NCBI GenBank assembly: GCA_003278875.1
Contig: QCCQ01000003.1
Location: 1-64,000, forward strand
Reading direction: 5' to 3'
Origin: Prochlorococcus sp. AG-347-L21
GTDB taxonomy: Bacteria; Cyanobacteriota; Cyanobacteriia; PCC-6307; Cyanobiaceae
DNA: 64,000 nucleotides
The translations under genes and the position numbers were made by a program. Below, in pieces: positions 47,222 through 56,282 of the stretch. Every line of letters begins with the position of its first letter. Position 1 is the stretch's first letter. Below the pieces are notes generated by a model. The model worked only from the letters and a program-made list of their open reading frames with translations. It was not told the DNA's origin and did not search any database.

Positions 47222-48862
47222 ATGAGCTTAAAAAAGTTTTCAGAATTATTTGGCGATCTAGATTCAATTAATAGTACAAATAATAAAATTGAAGTTTTAA
47301 ATAATTATTTTTCATCTAATGATCCAATAGATAATTCATGGGCAATATATTTACTAACTGGAAAAAATAATAAGAGATTTATTAGTGGAAGATATTTAAA
47401 AAATCTTTTTTCTAAAATATATGAATATCCTCAATGGTTAATTGATACATGTTATTTAAAAGTTGGTGATTCCGCTGAGGTAATAACGTTATTACTTAAA
47501 AATAAAACTAATTCTAGAAAAAAGAAATTATCAGATATAAGTCTCAATGAATTACTAAGCGAAACAATTCCTGCATTATCAAAACTTAATGAGGAGGAGA
47601 AAAATTTAGAAATTAAAAATCTTTGGGAAAAATTACCTGAAGATAACCATCTAATTTTTAATAAAATTCTTATAGGAACTTTTAGAGTAGGAGTCTCTAT
47701 CGGATTAATCACAAAATCAATATCAAAACTGATTAATATTGAGGAAGAGATTATTTCTCATAGGTTGATGGGTGATTTTAAACCTTCAATTGATTCATAT
47801 GAATTTTTAATTAGCAAGAATATCAATCTTCAAGAGTTAAATTCCAAACCATTTCCATTTCTTCTAGCAAATACTATTGAAGATAAAATTTTCAAAAATT
47901 CAATAAATGATTTTCAATTTGAATGGAAATACGACGGTATTAGGATGCAATTAATTAAAAGATTAGGCAATGTTTCGTTATGGACAAGAGGGCAAGAATT
48001 AGTAAATGAATCTTTCCCAGAATTAGTAGAGAAAATGTCACATATAAAAGATGATTTTGTTCTTGATGGGGAATTATTAGTTTGGAATTTTAAAGAACAA
48101 ATTGCCTTTGATTTTTCTTTACTTCAAAAAAGAATAAATAGAAAGTCTCCTACTAGATCAATCCAAATAAAATATCCAATTATTTTTATTGCTTATGATC
48201 TTTTAGAGATTAATGGGAGAGATATAAGAGAAATTAAATTAGAAAAAAGAAGAATTGAGTTAGAAAAATATTTTTCAAAATGGCAAATTAAAACTGAGAA
48301 TAATATCTCTGATATTTTCAAAATATGTGATTTAATATTTCCTAAAGATTGGCCTGATGCTTTAATTTATAAAGAAAAATCTCGAGAAAATAATACTGAA
48401 GGATTAATAATTAAGAAAAAGACTTCTATATACTCTTCTGGAAGAAAGAAAGGTATTTGGTGGAAATATAAAGTTGATCCTATGCAACTGGATGCTGTTC
48501 TAATTTATGCTAAGGGCGGTAGCGGTAGAAGAGCTGGTCTTTATACAGATTACAGTTTTGCATTATGGAAAGACAAAGAATTAATTAAATTTGCAAGTGC
48601 ATATTCTGGTTTAACGAATATTGAGATTAAAGAGCTAGATAAATGGATAAGAAAAAATACAATAGAAAAATTTGGTCCTGTTCGATCGTTAAAACCAGAA
48701 ATGGTATTCGAAATATCTTTTGAGAAAATACAAATTTCTAAGCGTCATAAGTCAGGCATAGCAGTACGATTTCCAAGAATAACAAAATGGAGAAAAGATA
48801 AAAAAATTAATGATGCAGATAGCCTAGAGAATGCTTACAAACTAATGAAAAAAAAATCATGA
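47222..48862 (+). CDS. ATP-dependent DNA ligase of the Lhr-cluster type
   Basis: The nucleotidyltransferase lysine is K236 in the KYDGIR motif. The motifs DGELLVW (near 280) and the C-terminal OB domain GIAVRFPRITKWRKDK follow, and the N-terminal DNA-binding domain (about 1-200) is of the ATP ligase kind. The 546-residue length matches the PP_1105-type ligase family. The ATP ligase is extra to the NAD-dependent LigA that bacteria use for replication, so it is a repair enzyme. Its stop overlaps the helicase start in ATGA form. Confidence 0.93.
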   Translation: MSLKKFSELFGDLDSINSTNNKIEVLNNYFSSNDPIDNSWAIYLLTGKNNKRFISGRYLKNLFSKIYEYPQWLIDTCYLKVGDSAEVITLLLKNKTNSRKKKLSDISLNELLSETIPALSKLNEEEKNLEIKNLWEKLPEDNHLIFNKILIGTFRVGVSIGLITKSISKLINIEEEIISHRLMGDFKPSIDSYEFLISKNINLQELNSKPFPFLLANTIEDKIFKNSINDFQFEWKYDGIRMQLIKRLGNVSLWTRGQELVNESFPELVEKMSHIKDDFVLDGELLVWNFKEQIAFDFSLLQKRINRKSPTRSIQIKYPIIFIAYDLLEINGRDIREIKLEKRRIELEKYFSKWQIKTENNISDIFKICDLIFPKDWPDALIYKEKSRENNTEGLIIKKKTSIYSSGRKKGIWWKYKVDPMQLDAVLIYAKGGSGRRAGLYTDYSFALWKDKELIKFASAYSGLTNIEIKELDKWIRKNTIEKFGPVRSLKPEMVFEISFEKIQISKRHKSGIAVRFPRITKWRKDKKINDADSLENAYKLMKKKS

Positions 48863-51345
48863 AAAATATTACAAAAAATAATAATGAAAATAATTTAATT
48901 TCTAAAATTAAACAGTTTTTCTCCACAAATGCATGGGAGCCACTACCCTATCAGATCGAATCTTGGGAAGCATTTTTAAATGGTGAGAGTGGAATAATAC
49001 AAGTTCCTACTGGATGCGGAAAAACTTATGCTGCATTAATGGGACCTCTATCAAAGCTAGAAGATCCCAAAAATAATAAAAGTGTGAATATATTATTAAT
49101 AACTCCTTTAAAAGCACTAAGTAGAGATCTAAAAAATTCCATACAATTAGCAGCTTTGTTTTTTAATAAAGAAATCACTGTTGAAATTAGGAACGGGGAT
49201 TCAACCTCTTATGAAAAGAAAAAGCAACTAGCTAAACCACCTAATATTCTTATTACCACTCCTGAGTCTTTATCTCTTTTACTTTCTAATAAAGAATCTA
49301 ATAATCTATTCATGGATTTGTCATCAATAATTATTGATGAATGGCATGAATTGATGGGGAGTAAAAGGGGAAACCAGTGCGAGTTATCTTTAAGTTGGCT
49401 AAGAGGTAATATAAAAAATTTACAAATTTGGGCAATGTCTGCAACTATTGGAAATATTGAAGAAGCAGCAAGAGCAATAGTTGGGGTGAGCGCTATTAAA
49501 CCCAAAATCATAAGTACAAATGTTCAAAAAGAGATCGAAATTATAAGTGTTTTACCAGAGGAGGAAACTACCTTTCCATGGAGTGGGCATCTTGGCATTA
49601 GAAGTCATTCTTCACTATTAAAAATCCTAGATAAAAATAAAAGTACTTTATTATTCACCAATACGAGAAATCAATCTGAAAGATGGTATCAATGTCTTAA
49701 ATTTTTTCTCCCAGAGATGGAAGACAAAATTGCACTTCATCACGGCTCACTGGATAAAGAAGATAGAAAAAGAGTTGAAGAAGGGGTTAAAGACGGATTA
49801 ATAAAATGGGTAGTCTGCACTAGCTCGTTAGATTTGGGAGTTGACTTCCAACCTGTAGATCAAATAGTTCAAATTGGTAGTGCAAAGAATTTAGCTAGAA
49901 TTATTCAAAGAGCTGGGAGAAGTGCTCATAGACCAGGTGGAAAATCAAAAATAATTTTCATGCCTACTAATTCTTTAGAGTTATTAGAGGTTAGTGCAAT
50001 GAGAAGGATAATAAAAAGTGGTATATCTGAGGAAATTAGACTTCCTGAATTATCTTATGATGTGCTTCTACAACATCTAATAAGTTTGGCATGTGGAAAT
50101 GGCTTTGATCCGAAAATTGAGAAAGAAAGAATTAAAAATTGCTGGAGTTATAGAAACTTAAAAGATCAAGATTGGAATTGGTGTCTTGACTTTTTAGAAT
50201 ATGGAGGAAAATGTCTTAAAGCATACCCAAAATATAAAAAGATAGTTAAAGAAGAATCACAAAATAATAATGAAAACTTTAAATATTTTGTAAAAGACAA
50301 ATCTTTAATAAGAATGCATAAGTTCAATATTGGGACAATTACAAGTGATAAATTTGTGAATGTCAAATATATGAAAGGTAAATCTTTAGGTAATTTAGAG
50401 GAGAGTTTTGCTTCAAAATTAAATCCTGGAGATACATTTTACTTCGCTGGCAAAATGCTTCAATTTGTAAGAATAAGAGATATGATTTTATACGTTAAAA
50501 AATCAACAAAAAAAAGTTCTCAAATTCCTGCATGGGTTGGAGGTCAAATGGCAATTTCTGATCTACTTTGTGAATGCTTAAGAAAAGAAATAGATATATG
50601 CAACGAACTAGAAAATTATGATTGCTTAAATCCTGAACTCAATTCATTACGTCCAATATTGAAAAAACAAAAAGTTCTTTCAAATATTCCAAAAAAAGAT
50701 GAATTCCTTATAGAAATATATAAAACCAAGGATTTATCAACTATTTTTGTTTTTACACTTGATGGCAAATTTGTAAATGAAGGAATTGCATTTTTATGGG
50801 CTTTGAGATTAGCAAAATTAAGACAATCTACATTTAGTATTACTGGTAATGATTTTGGATTCAGCTTAACTACAGCAAAAGATTATGATTTTTCCGTAAT
50901 AAAAAAAGAAGCTGATTACTTCTTGAATAACAAAAAATTAGAAGAAGATTTAGAAAATGCAATTAATTTTTCAGAATTAACAAAACGTAGATTTAAAAAT
51001 ATTGCCCAAATAAGTGGACTTATAAATCAAAATAATCCAACCAAAACAAAAACCTCCTCTCAACTTCAAATAAGTTCAAGTCTTTTCTACGATGTCTTTA
51101 CTAAATATGAAAAAGACCATCTTTTGATAAAACAATCGCATCAAGAAGTTAAAGAATATCAATTAGAAAATAAAAGAATATCTAGATCATTAGAAAGATT
51201 AAAAAATTTAAAAATGGTATTAAATGAGATAAAAACTCCAACTCCTTTTGCTTTCCCTTTATTAGTTGAAAGACTTAAAAATACTTTAAGCAATGAACCA
51301 ATAGAAAAAAGAGTTGAAAAACTTATAAAAAAATATAGTGAATAA
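48859..51345 (+). CDS. Lhr-Core-like DEXH-box DNA helicase (ligase-associated)
   Basis: Walker A is PTGCGKT (50-56), the DEXH box IIDEWHELMGSKRG lies near 157-170, SAT motif III is AMSATIGN and motif VI is QRAGRSAHRPGG. The winged-helix and Lhr-Core C-terminal domains fill the remainder of the 828 residues, without the long C-terminal extension of full-length Lhr. In Pseudomonas putida the equivalent Lhr-Core is a 3'-5' ATP-dependent helicase. Here it is coupled to the ligase (4-base overlap) and directly abuts the phosphoesterase gene. Confidence 0.92.
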   Translation: MKNITKNNNENNLISKIKQFFSTNAWEPLPYQIESWEAFLNGESGIIQVPTGCGKTYAALMGPLSKLEDPKNNKSVNILLITPLKALSRDLKNSIQLAALFFNKEITVEIRNGDSTSYEKKKQLAKPPNILITTPESLSLLLSNKESNNLFMDLSSIIIDEWHELMGSKRGNQCELSLSWLRGNIKNLQIWAMSATIGNIEEAARAIVGVSAIKPKIISTNVQKEIEIISVLPEEETTFPWSGHLGIRSHSSLLKILDKNKSTLLFTNTRNQSERWYQCLKFFLPEMEDKIALHHGSLDKEDRKRVEEGVKDGLIKWVVCTSSLDLGVDFQPVDQIVQIGSAKNLARIIQRAGRSAHRPGGKSKIIFMPTNSLELLEVSAMRRIIKSGISEEIRLPELSYDVLLQHLISLACGNGFDPKIEKERIKNCWSYRNLKDQDWNWCLDFLEYGGKCLKAYPKYKKIVKEESQNNNENFKYFVKDKSLIRMHKFNIGTITSDKFVNVKYMKGKSLGNLEESFASKLNPGDTFYFAGKMLQFVRIRDMILYVKKSTKKSSQIPAWVGGQMAISDLLCECLRKEIDICNELENYDCLNPELNSLRPILKKQKVLSNIPKKDEFLIEIYKTKDLSTIFVFTLDGKFVNEGIAFLWALRLAKLRQSTFSITGNDFGFSLTTAKDYDFSVIKKEADYFLNNKKLEEDLENAINFSELTKRRFKNIAQISGLINQNNPTKTKTSSQLQISSSLFYDVFTKYEKDHLLIKQSHQEVKEYQLENKRISRSLERLKNLKMVLNEIKTPTPFAFPLLVERLKNTLSNEPIEKRVEKLIKKYSE

Positions 51346-51996
51346 ATGAAAAAAAGTTCTTTTAAATTTAATTGGGAAGATACATTGTTAGAGATGCTTC
51401 CTTCAAGAGCGTTATTTCTACCGGAAACAAAAGAGTTGTTAATATGCGATATTCATCTTGGGAAAGCTGAGTATTTTCAGCAAAATGGTATACCTCTTAC
51501 TAATAATTCAGATAAAAACAATTTTGCAAGAATAAAAAAAATAGTAAAAAAATATTGTCCTGAAAAGTTAATAATATTAGGAGATTTATTCCACAGCAAA
51601 TATTCAATAGATAAAACTCTTAAAAAAAAAGTTGAGGATCTTCCTGAACTACTAAAAACTAATGTTGAACTCATCCTCGGAAATCATGATGTAGGATGTG
51701 ATATTAAAAATATAAAAATTTTTGACATTAGAAAATCTAAAAATATTACATTTAGCCATGAGCCAGTTGATTTAGAAAACAATAAAACCTTGAATATTTG
51801 TGGACATTATCATCCAAAAATCTATATAAAAAACAATGGAGATAAATTATCATTTAAGTGCTTTGCAATGGATATGAATAAAAATGTTTTATATATGCCT
51901 GCATTTGGAGACTTAACAGGAGGATATCCCTGCAAAAAGTCATTTAAAAAATGGGCAATTGTTTCTGAAGAAGAAATTATCGAAATAAAATCTTAA
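51346..51996 (+). CDS. Ligase-associated metallophosphoesterase (PdeM/MPE type)
   Basis: The two-metal phosphoesterase motifs are complete: D35xH37 (ICDIHLGK), GD80 (LGDLFHS), GNH114D (LGNHDVG) and the GH154xH156 pair (CGHYHP). The size (216 aa) matches the 'DNA ligase-associated metallophosphoesterase' family, whose P. putida member is a manganese-dependent DNA nuclease. It begins immediately after the helicase stop and closes the four-gene operon. Confidence 0.9.
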   Translation: MKKSSFKFNWEDTLLEMLPSRALFLPETKELLICDIHLGKAEYFQQNGIPLTNNSDKNNFARIKKIVKKYCPEKLIILGDLFHSKYSIDKTLKKKVEDLPELLKTNVELILGNHDVGCDIKNIKIFDIRKSKNITFSHEPVDLENNKTLNICGHYHPKIYIKNNGDKLSFKCFAMDMNKNVLYMPAFGDLTGGYPCKKSFKKWAIVSEEEIIEIKS

Positions 51997-52094
51997 AAAA
52001 TCCTATTGAAGTGACTTAAATTTTTCCTTTAGACATACCAATTTATACTTAAAAGTCTCGTTTATTTTGTTTATCTATTATTTTGAGTCTATTA

Positions 52095-52120
52095 ATCTAT
52101 TTCTACTAGTAGAAATAGAT
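52095..52120. repeat. 26-bp perfect palindrome downstream of the ligase operon
   Basis: ATCTATTTCTACT (52095-52107) is followed directly by its exact reverse complement AGTAGAAATAGAT (52108-52120), with no loop. It lies 98 bases after the phosphoesterase stop and 80 bases before the next start. No T-run follows on either strand, so it does not look like an intrinsic terminator. A protein-binding site is more likely. Confidence 0.62.
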
Positions 52121-52200
52121 AATAAAAAATTTATACAGCTAATGGCCCTTTCTTTAGCAGACAATCCACGTTATAAAAAAAATAAACACATTTTATAGAA

Positions 52201-52503
52201 ATGAAAAAATTAATAGCATTGATTTTATTTCCATTTCTTTTCATGCCAATTGCGGCAAAAGCAAATGATAATTTTTCCGTTGAAATAGAAGCACTTACAC
52301 TTGTAATGGAGCGATATAAGGAAGAAACTGAATCAAGTGTTGAGCTAGACATGGAAAATAAAAAACCAAGTTACATGGCTCTTAAACAAGACGAATGCAA
52401 TGCCACTGTTAAAGTTACAGAAAAAACAGGATTAGAAGTTGTAAACACTGAATCTTTCGATGTAAATGTCTGTTTGAAAGAAATCTATAAAGTAATCAAC
52501 TAG
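52201..52503 (+). CDS. Exported hypothetical protein, 100 aa
   Basis: The signal peptide is clear (1-22, LIALILFPFLFMPIAAKA, cleavage near AKA). The mature domain has two Cys (DECNATVK and VNVCLKEI) and an acidic N-terminal helix (EIEALTLVMERYKEE). A periplasmic or lumenal location is expected. No family is recognised. Confidence 0.65.
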   Translation: MKKLIALILFPFLFMPIAAKANDNFSVEIEALTLVMERYKEETESSVELDMENKKPSYMALKQDECNATVKVTEKTGLEVVNTESFDVNVCLKEIYKVIN

Positions 52504-52541
52504 ATAAGACTAAAAAATATAATAAAAACAAACAAATTAAA

Positions 52542-52607
52542 GAGGTCTTTTACTTAAAGAAGGTAAGACCTCGAGACCTAACAGAAAACTTTGGAACGGG
52601 TTCTGCT
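52542..52607 (+). ncRNA. Structured intergenic region, candidate small RNA or attenuator
   Basis: GAGGTCTT (52542-52549) pairs perfectly with AAGACCTC (52565-52572). The core AGGTCT can instead pair with a second AGACCT copy at 52574-52579, giving two exclusive hairpins. A GC-richer stretch (GGAACGGGTTCTGCTTAACC) follows, unusual for this AT-rich genome, and no ORF covers the region 52504-52682. Which strand is transcribed is not known. This is a structural observation only. Confidence 0.35.
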
Positions 52608-52682
52608 TAACCAATTAATAACTTCGATGGAATTCTATAGGTGTAATTAAAAGTACAAAACCTAAAATTATTTTTTAAATAA

Positions 52683-52829
52683 TTATTTCTTCTTTGATAA
52701 TGTTTGTGATTCTTCTCTAGACATTAAAGCCTCGATTTGAGCAAGAACTTTTTGAAGTTCATCCGTCTTTGTAAGAGATGCTTCTGCTACTTCTCTTAAT
52801 TTTTCTAACTGTTCTTTAGTTTTATCCAT
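52683..52829 (-). CDS. Small coiled-coil protein, 48 aa
   Basis: Read from ATG 52829 to TAA 52683. The product is one long amphipathic helix (KEQLEKLREVAEASLTKTDE, LQKVLAQIEALMS) and should form a coiled coil. No signal or membrane segment. It lies 10 bases downstream of the 51-codon ORF on the same strand. No family is recognised. Confidence 0.58.
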   Translation of the reverse strand: MDKTKEQLEKLREVAEASLTKTDELQKVLAQIEALMSREESQTLSKKK

Positions 52830-52839
52830 GATAAATAAA

Positions 52840-52995
52840 TTAGAAATTAACCACTTTTAAAAATGGTTTTAATACAGATTTTTCACTCCCACACAGATTC
52901 ATATTCTCTCTTTTTTTAATAAAGTCAAATAAATTCGGCTTTATTAAAGTTTTATGAGGACTTCCAATTAATTCTTTATTTATTATTGAAACCAT
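52840..52995 (-). CDS. Small hypothetical ORF, 51 aa
   Basis: Read from ATG 52995 to TAA 52840. The product begins MVSIINKELIGSPHKTLIKP, is basic and contains one Cys. It would be co-transcribed with the 48-codon coiled-coil gene, 10 bases downstream. The ribosome binding site is weak, so this may be chance. It accounts for part of the otherwise empty stretch 52830-53222. Confidence 0.33.
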   Translation of the reverse strand: MVSIINKELIGSPHKTLIKPNLFDFIKKRENMNLCGSEKSVLKPFLKVVNF

Positions 52996-53025
52996 AAGAT
53001 TACTTGAAATAGAAATACTCTTAAA

Positions 53026-53115
53026 TTATGAAGTAAATACAGGCAATCCTATTGTTGCAGTAGTTATGAGAGCTCCTGCGAAAATCAAGAAAGGTAGAAA
53101 AGGGTAGTTTTTCAA
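53026..53115 (-). CDS. Tiny hydrophobic ORF, 29 aa, TTG start
   Basis: Reading from TTG 53115 gives LKNYPFLPFLIFAGALITTA followed by TIGLPVFTS, a single membrane helix. The frame stays open further upstream without an ATG. The residue pattern (Ala/Gly/Thr helix, Pro ends) resembles small photosynthetic membrane subunits, but no family is recognised and no ribosome binding site is clear. Beyond this and the 51-codon ORF I see nothing coding in 52830-53222. Confidence 0.3.
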   Translation of the reverse strand: MKNYPFLPFLIFAGALITTATIGLPVFTS

Positions 53116-53222
53116 AGATGAACTTACTAATTCGAAACAACTATATAGGTATTTATACTGTTTGTCTACCCCTAGGCTTTCTTGAAAGTAAAAATATTTC
53201 TTTTACAAGTAAAAATTAAACA

Positions 53223-54032
53223 TTAACCAAATTTACCAGATATGTATTCCTGAGTGGTTTTTTCTTTTGGAGAGTTAAAAATTTTCTTTGTTGAATTAAA
53301 TTCTGCAAGATAACCAACTTTACCTCCATCACCATCTTCATATTCAATTGCATTAAAAAATGCAGTCATATCACTAACTCTTAAAGCCTGCTGCATATTA
53401 TGGGTAACGATTATTATTGTGTAATTCTTCTTAAGTTCATGCATAGTCTCTTCTATTTTCAAAGTAGAAATTGGATCTAAAGCTGAGCATGGCTCATCCA
53501 TGAGAATTATTTCAGGCTCAATTGCAATGGTTCTTGCTATACAAAGTCTTTGTTGTTGTCCGCCAGATAAAGAGTAACCACTGTCATTTAATTTATCCTT
53601 ACATTCGTCCCACAAGGCAGCTTTTCTAAGTGAACTTTCCACTAATTCATCCATATCTCCCGTAAAGCCATTAATTCTTGCCCCAAAAGCAATATTTTCG
53701 TAGATAGATTTCGGGAAAGGATTTGGTTGTTGAAAAACCATTCCAATTCTTCTTCTTACTTCAACTGGATCTACTCTTTTGTCATAAATATTAGTTCCAT
53801 CAAACAATACAGTTCCTTTTAACGAACAATTAGGAATTAAATCGTTCATCCTGTTTAAAGATCTAAGAACAGTTGATTTACCGCAACCTGAAGGACCAAT
53901 AAGAGAGGTTATATTCCCTTTTTTAAAGTTACAAAAAACATTTCTTACTGCTTCAAAAGTTCCATAGCTAATAGATACATTCTCAAGAGATAAAATGATA
54001 TTCTTTTGTATTTTTTTATTAGTTTTAATCAT
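53223..54032 (-). CDS. pstB: Phosphate ABC transporter ATPase
   Basis: PstB powers high-affinity phosphate uptake. Motifs are Walker [27 protein letters not shown] (the PstB-typical Q-loop), signature [16 protein letters not shown] and Walker [13 protein letters not shown]. The length (269 aa) is standard. It directly follows pstA (adjacent stop and start) as the last gene of pstC-pstA-pstB. Confidence 0.97.
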   Translation of the reverse strand: MIKTNKKIQKNIILSLENVSISYGTFEAVRNVFCNFKKGNITSLIGPSGCGKSTVLRSLNRMNDLIPNCSLKGTVLFDGTNIYDKRVDPVEVRRRIGMVFQQPNPFPKSIYENIAFGARINGFTGDMDELVESSLRKAALWDECKDKLNDSGYSLSGGQQQRLCIARTIAIEPEIILMDEPCSALDPISTLKIEETMHELKKNYTIIIVTHNMQQALRVSDMTAFFNAIEYEDGDGGKVGYLAEFNSTKKIFNSPKEKTTQEYISGKFG

Positions 54033-54926
54033 TTATACTCTCTTAGTTTTCTCAGTAAAAACAGCCAATATCCTTGAAAATATGTTTACTGATAGTATCG
54101 ATAAAACAAGAATAAAGGAAGCTGCCCAGGCTAATTTATTCTGTGCATCATAAGGTTCAAGTGCAAAATTATAAATAAGAACGGCTAAAGAACCCATCTC
54201 ATAAAACAAATCTCCAAAGCCTGTTATGTAGTAGTAAGAAAATAAAGCCGTAAATATCAAAGGTGCTGTTTCCCCTGCAGCTCTTGCGATACCAAGTACA
54301 ACCCCAGTAGCAATAGACCTAAAGGCAGAGGGCAAAGTAACTTTCAATATGGTGGTATACATACTTGCGCCAACACCAAGAGAGGCATATCTCAATTCAT
54401 TTGGCACTAACTTTAAACCTTCATCAGTCGTCTTTATCACAGTAGGCAACATCAATATTGAGAGCGCCATTCCTCCAGCCAAACCACTGTACATACTTCC
54501 AAATAAGATCTTTGTAGAAACGATTAAGGCATAAATAAATACACCAGCAATAATTGATGGGACTCCCGCAAGAACATTAACTCCGAATCTAATAAACCTT
54601 GAAAAAGCACCACCTTTAGAGTATTCCGCCAGATATATCCCGCCACCTACACCTACTGGTATGGCAATAATTGAAGCAATGGTAGTTATTATTAATGTAC
54701 CTATTAATGCAGGGTTAATACCTCCTGCATCCAAATCATCTCCAGGAGGATTTGGTTCTAAAGTAAATAATTCTGGTGTAATTTGAGATCCACCTTTGTA
54801 AAGGATATAAGTCACTAGAAAAATCAAAGGAAGTATTGCTATCAATGCACAAATTACTGATAAAGAAGTAAAGAATTTATCTCCTATATTTCTTGATAAT
54901 CTTTTCTGGTAATAGAGTGAATTCAT
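54033..54926 (-). CDS. pstA: Phosphate ABC transporter permease PstA
   Basis: This is the second permease subunit, with about six membrane segments. The PstA signature loop is AGVPSIIAGVF and the EAA-like cytosolic loop is ELRYASLGVGASMYTTILKVTLP. The length is 297 aa. It starts 6 bases after pstC and is directly followed by pstB. Confidence 0.96.
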   Translation of the reverse strand: MNSLYYQKRLSRNIGDKFFTSLSVICALIAILPLIFLVTYILYKGGSQITPELFTLEPNPPGDDLDAGGINPALIGTLIITTIASIIAIPVGVGGGIYLAEYSKGGAFSRFIRFGVNVLAGVPSIIAGVFIYALIVSTKILFGSMYSGLAGGMALSILMLPTVIKTTDEGLKLVPNELRYASLGVGASMYTTILKVTLPSAFRSIATGVVLGIARAAGETAPLIFTALFSYYYITGFGDLFYEMGSLAVLIYNFALEPYDAQNKLAWAASFILVLSILSVNIFSRILAVFTEKTKRV

Positions 54927-54932
54927 AATTAT

Positions 54933-55880
54933 CTAATATTTGAGACTAAATTTTTTAACTAGCCATTGCGCAAAGATATTTACCACTAAAGAAAGGATCA
55001 TCAATACAAAAGCCGCATAAAAAAGTGATGAAACCTGACTTCCATCAGCCTCACCAAACTGGTTTGCAAGCATGGAAGAAATGGTATATCCAGGAGATAA
55101 TAGAGACCAACTAAATGCATTGGAATTACCAATAATCATTGTGACAGCCATTGTTTCTCCCATTGCCCTCCCTAAAGCAAGAAGAACACCTGCCATAATT
55201 CCTGATAATGCTGCAGGCAAAATTACTGAAAATATTGTTTTCCATCTACTTGCTCCAATTCCATAAGCTGCATTTCTTAGCTTTTTAGGAACTTGATTAA
55301 GAGAATCTCTAGCAATGGAAGTCACTATTGGCAAAAGCATTACTACTAAAATTAATATTGCTAACAAAGAATTCCTGCCTGTAGGTTCTGTACTGAATAA
55401 AGGTATCCAACCAAAGAAATTATGTAAAAAGACAAAAAAGGCTCTAAAAAAAGGTTCCATTACAAATATTGCCCAAAGCCCTAATACAACTGATGGTATA
55501 GCCGCAAGTAATTCGACAAAGGAACCTATTATTTCTCTAACAACTTTAGGCACAAAGTCTTCGGTAATAAATATTGCAGTTCCAACTCCCAGAGGAATAG
55601 TTATTAATAACGAAAGAAATGAGGTTACCAAAGTCCCATATATTGCGGTAAAAGCTCCGTATTCATCTTTTACTGGATTCCATTCAGAGGTTACTAAAAA
55701 CCTCAAGCCATACCTTGAAAATGATTCAAATGACTGAGAAAAGACTACTAAAATAATTCCTAAAAGTATTATTGCTACGAAACTAGACAAGACTAGAGCA
55801 GTATTCTTGAAGATAATATCAATATTTTTTTCGATACCGAATCTTTTACGATTCTTGAAAAGAGTTAATTTCTCTTCCAT
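54933..55880 (-). CDS. pstC: Phosphate ABC transporter permease PstC
   Basis: The first gene of the pst transport operon, encoding the PstC channel subunit with about six membrane segments after a basic N-terminus. Typical strings are LLAAIPSVVLGLWAIFVM and the EAA loop KLRNAAYGIGASRWKTIFSVILP. The length is 315 aa. A three-repeat Pho-box-like element lies 36-65 bases upstream of its start. The binding protein gene pstS is 4.4 kb away, behind the arsenic genes. Confidence 0.96.
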   Translation of the reverse strand: MEEKLTLFKNRKRFGIEKNIDIIFKNTALVLSSFVAIILLGIILVVFSQSFESFSRYGLRFLVTSEWNPVKDEYGAFTAIYGTLVTSFLSLLITIPLGVGTAIFITEDFVPKVVREIIGSFVELLAAIPSVVLGLWAIFVMEPFFRAFFVFLHNFFGWIPLFSTEPTGRNSLLAILILVVMLLPIVTSIARDSLNQVPKKLRNAAYGIGASRWKTIFSVILPAALSGIMAGVLLALGRAMGETMAVTMIIGNSNAFSWSLLSPGYTISSMLANQFGEADGSQVSSLFYAAFVLMILSLVVNIFAQWLVKKFSLKY

Positions 55881-55915
55881 TAAAAAAAGAATATCTCTAT
55901 AAATCTACTACTAAA

Positions 55916-55945
55916 TGTTGTAAAAGACTTTAAGAGGGGTTAAAG
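55916..55945 (-). promoter_or_regulatory. Putative Pho box upstream of pstC
   Basis: On the minus strand three 8-mers occur at 11-bp spacing: CTTTAACC (55945-55938), CTTAAAGT (55934-55927) and TTACAACA (55923-55916). Cyanobacterial PhoB/SphR boxes are reported as 8-bp direct repeats with 3-bp spacers of the type (C/T)TTAA(C/T)C(T/A). A TATAGA -10-like hexamer lies 14 bases downstream (55901-55896). The first repeat fits well, the others partly. Confidence 0.52.
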
Positions 55946-56002
55946 GTATAAGAAAGTCATGAAAAGTAAACATCCTTAAACTTAATTTCTGCAAAATTTT
56001 TT

Positions 56003-56021
56003 CTTTAACTTTACTTAACCA
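56003..56021 (+). promoter_or_regulatory. Putative Pho box upstream of the 68-codon membrane protein
   Basis: CTTTAACT (56003-56010) and CTTAACCA (56014-56021) are direct repeats 11 bases apart. They are followed after 8 bases by TATTAT (56030-56035) as a -10 element, and the gene starts at 56057. The layout is like that of the porin promoter in the same cluster. Confidence 0.5.
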
Positions 56022-56056
56022 TAGGTGAATATTATTACTGAATAGAAACTGAAGGG

Positions 56057-56263
56057 ATGTTTAATTACAGGAAATTCATTGCTCAAATCCAATATAAAGA
56101 AGTAATATCTTCCCCTGTATATTTTATTCCTGTTTTGCTTCTATCCATAATGATTATTATTGAAGGTTTTCACATCTTTAATCACAAACAAAATTGCAAA
56201 ACTAAAGCTGAGTGGATGGAACAATCAGGAATGACTTATGACAGGGAATCAGAAGTTAATTAA
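56057..56263 (+). CDS. Small membrane protein in the phosphate cluster, 68 aa
   Basis: One hydrophobic helix (about 20-37, VYFIPVLLLSIMIIIEGF) follows an amphipathic N-terminus. The C-terminal part is polar with one Cys (KQNCKTKAEWMEQSG). A GAAGGG ribosome binding site precedes the ATG. Its Pho-box-like promoter and its position between pstC and arsR suggest phosphate-starvation expression. No family is recognised. Confidence 0.65.
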   Translation: MFNYRKFIAQIQYKEVISSPVYFIPVLLLSIMIIIEGFHIFNHKQNCKTKAEWMEQSGMTYDRESEVN

Positions 56264-56282
56264 TAAAATCTAAAAATTAATT

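Noticed and set aside
52095..52120. Palindrome as intrinsic terminator of the ligase operon
   Set aside because: No T-run follows on either strand and there is no loop.
55315..55737. 140-codon plus-strand frame in pstC
   Set aside because: Complement of the conserved permease; Lys/Thr/Ile-rich translation typical of an antisense shadow.
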